DNA from: Calditrichaeota bacterium AABM5.125.24
Lineage (GTDB): Bacteria; Electryoneota; AABM5-125-24; Hatepunaeales; Hatepunaeaceae
Assembly (NCBI GenBank): GCA_002127415.1
Contig: MWJR01000008.1
Location: forward strand, 1-5,877
DNA: 5,877 bases
Direction of reading: 5' to 3'
Shown: positions 5,746-5,877 of the stretch, in pieces
Numbering within the stretch: position 1 is the stretch's first letter
How the letters are laid out: each line of letters starts with the position of its first letter
Notes under the pieces: model-generated
Seen by the model: only the letters and a program-made list of their open reading frames with translations
What the model was told of the DNA's origin: nothing
Databases searched by the model: none
Made by a program: the position numbers and the translations under genes

Positions 5746-5877
5746 TCACTTCACCAGCGCCACCTTCCAGCGTGAGACCTGCCACGACGCCTCGAGCTGA
5801 ACCAGATACACGCCGCTGGCCAGGGCCGAGCCGTCAACCGTCGCCTCATAGACCCCCGCCTCGCGGTGACCGGACCC
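5746..5877 (-). CDS. 3' end of a second secreted protein with a T9SS type A sorting domain (partial)
   Basis: Read on the minus strand, the frame is open from the window edge to TGA (complement of 5746-5748) and encodes 43 residues. GSGHREAGVYEATVDGS is followed by LASGVYLVQLEA and a basic end, WKVALVK. This is the same T9SS type A pattern (turn with Gly-His, then S-G-V-Y-x-x-x-L, then K-V-A-L-V-K) as the left-hand gene. The cargo domain lies outside the window. The two tails share the pattern but differ at many positions, so they are distinct cargo proteins. The gene converges on the glycosyltransferase, with two hairpins in the 144-base gap. Confidence 0.85.
   Translation of the reverse strand, partial: GSGHREAGVYEATVDGSALASGVYLVQLEASWQVSRWKVALVK

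Overview
The window looks like part of a chromosome from an uncultured member of the FCB superphylum (Bacteroidota/Fibrobacterota relatives and neighbouring candidate phyla). The main reason is that both edges carry the last ~40 codons of genes ending in a type IX secretion system (T9SS) type A C-terminal sorting domain, a hallmark of that group. Composition is mixed, roughly 65% GC in parts of the main gene and near 44% in others. I cannot place it more precisely from sequence alone.

Layout. Bases 1-120 are the 3' end of a plus-strand T9SS cargo gene, closed by a strong intrinsic terminator (146-186). The 264-base spacer that follows holds a pair of REP-like palindromes (190-243), a plausible sigma70-like promoter (250-278), a 15-base operator-like palindrome (299-313) and a strong Shine-Dalgarno sequence at an unusual distance from the start. 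Bases 385-5601 are one uninterrupted ORF for a 1738-residue cytoplasmic protein with four glycosyltransferase domains in the order GT2 - GT4 - GT4 - GT2. A short TPR-like helical region precedes them and an unrecognised helical tail follows. Bases 5602-5745 hold a bidirectional terminator and a second GC-rich hairpin. Bases 5746-5877 (minus strand) are the 3' end of a second T9SS cargo gene, convergent with the glycosyltransferase.

Interpretation. Several glycosyltransferases on one chain suggest ordered assembly of a short oligosaccharide (surface polysaccharide, LPS side chain or protein glycan) on a lipid or protein acceptor. The two flanking T9SS cargo genes raise, but do not prove, a link to modification or anchoring of exported proteins.

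The most notable signal is a perfect four-copy heptanucleotide tandem repeat (4249-4276) in the low-GC linker before the last GT2 domain. Seven is not a multiple of three. Loss of one copy brings in a TAG eight codons or fewer downstream, and gain of one copy brings in a TGA about ten codons downstream. The repeat could therefore be a slipped-strand switch that adds or removes the fourth domain, or a relic of an intergenic spacer through which the last domain was fused.
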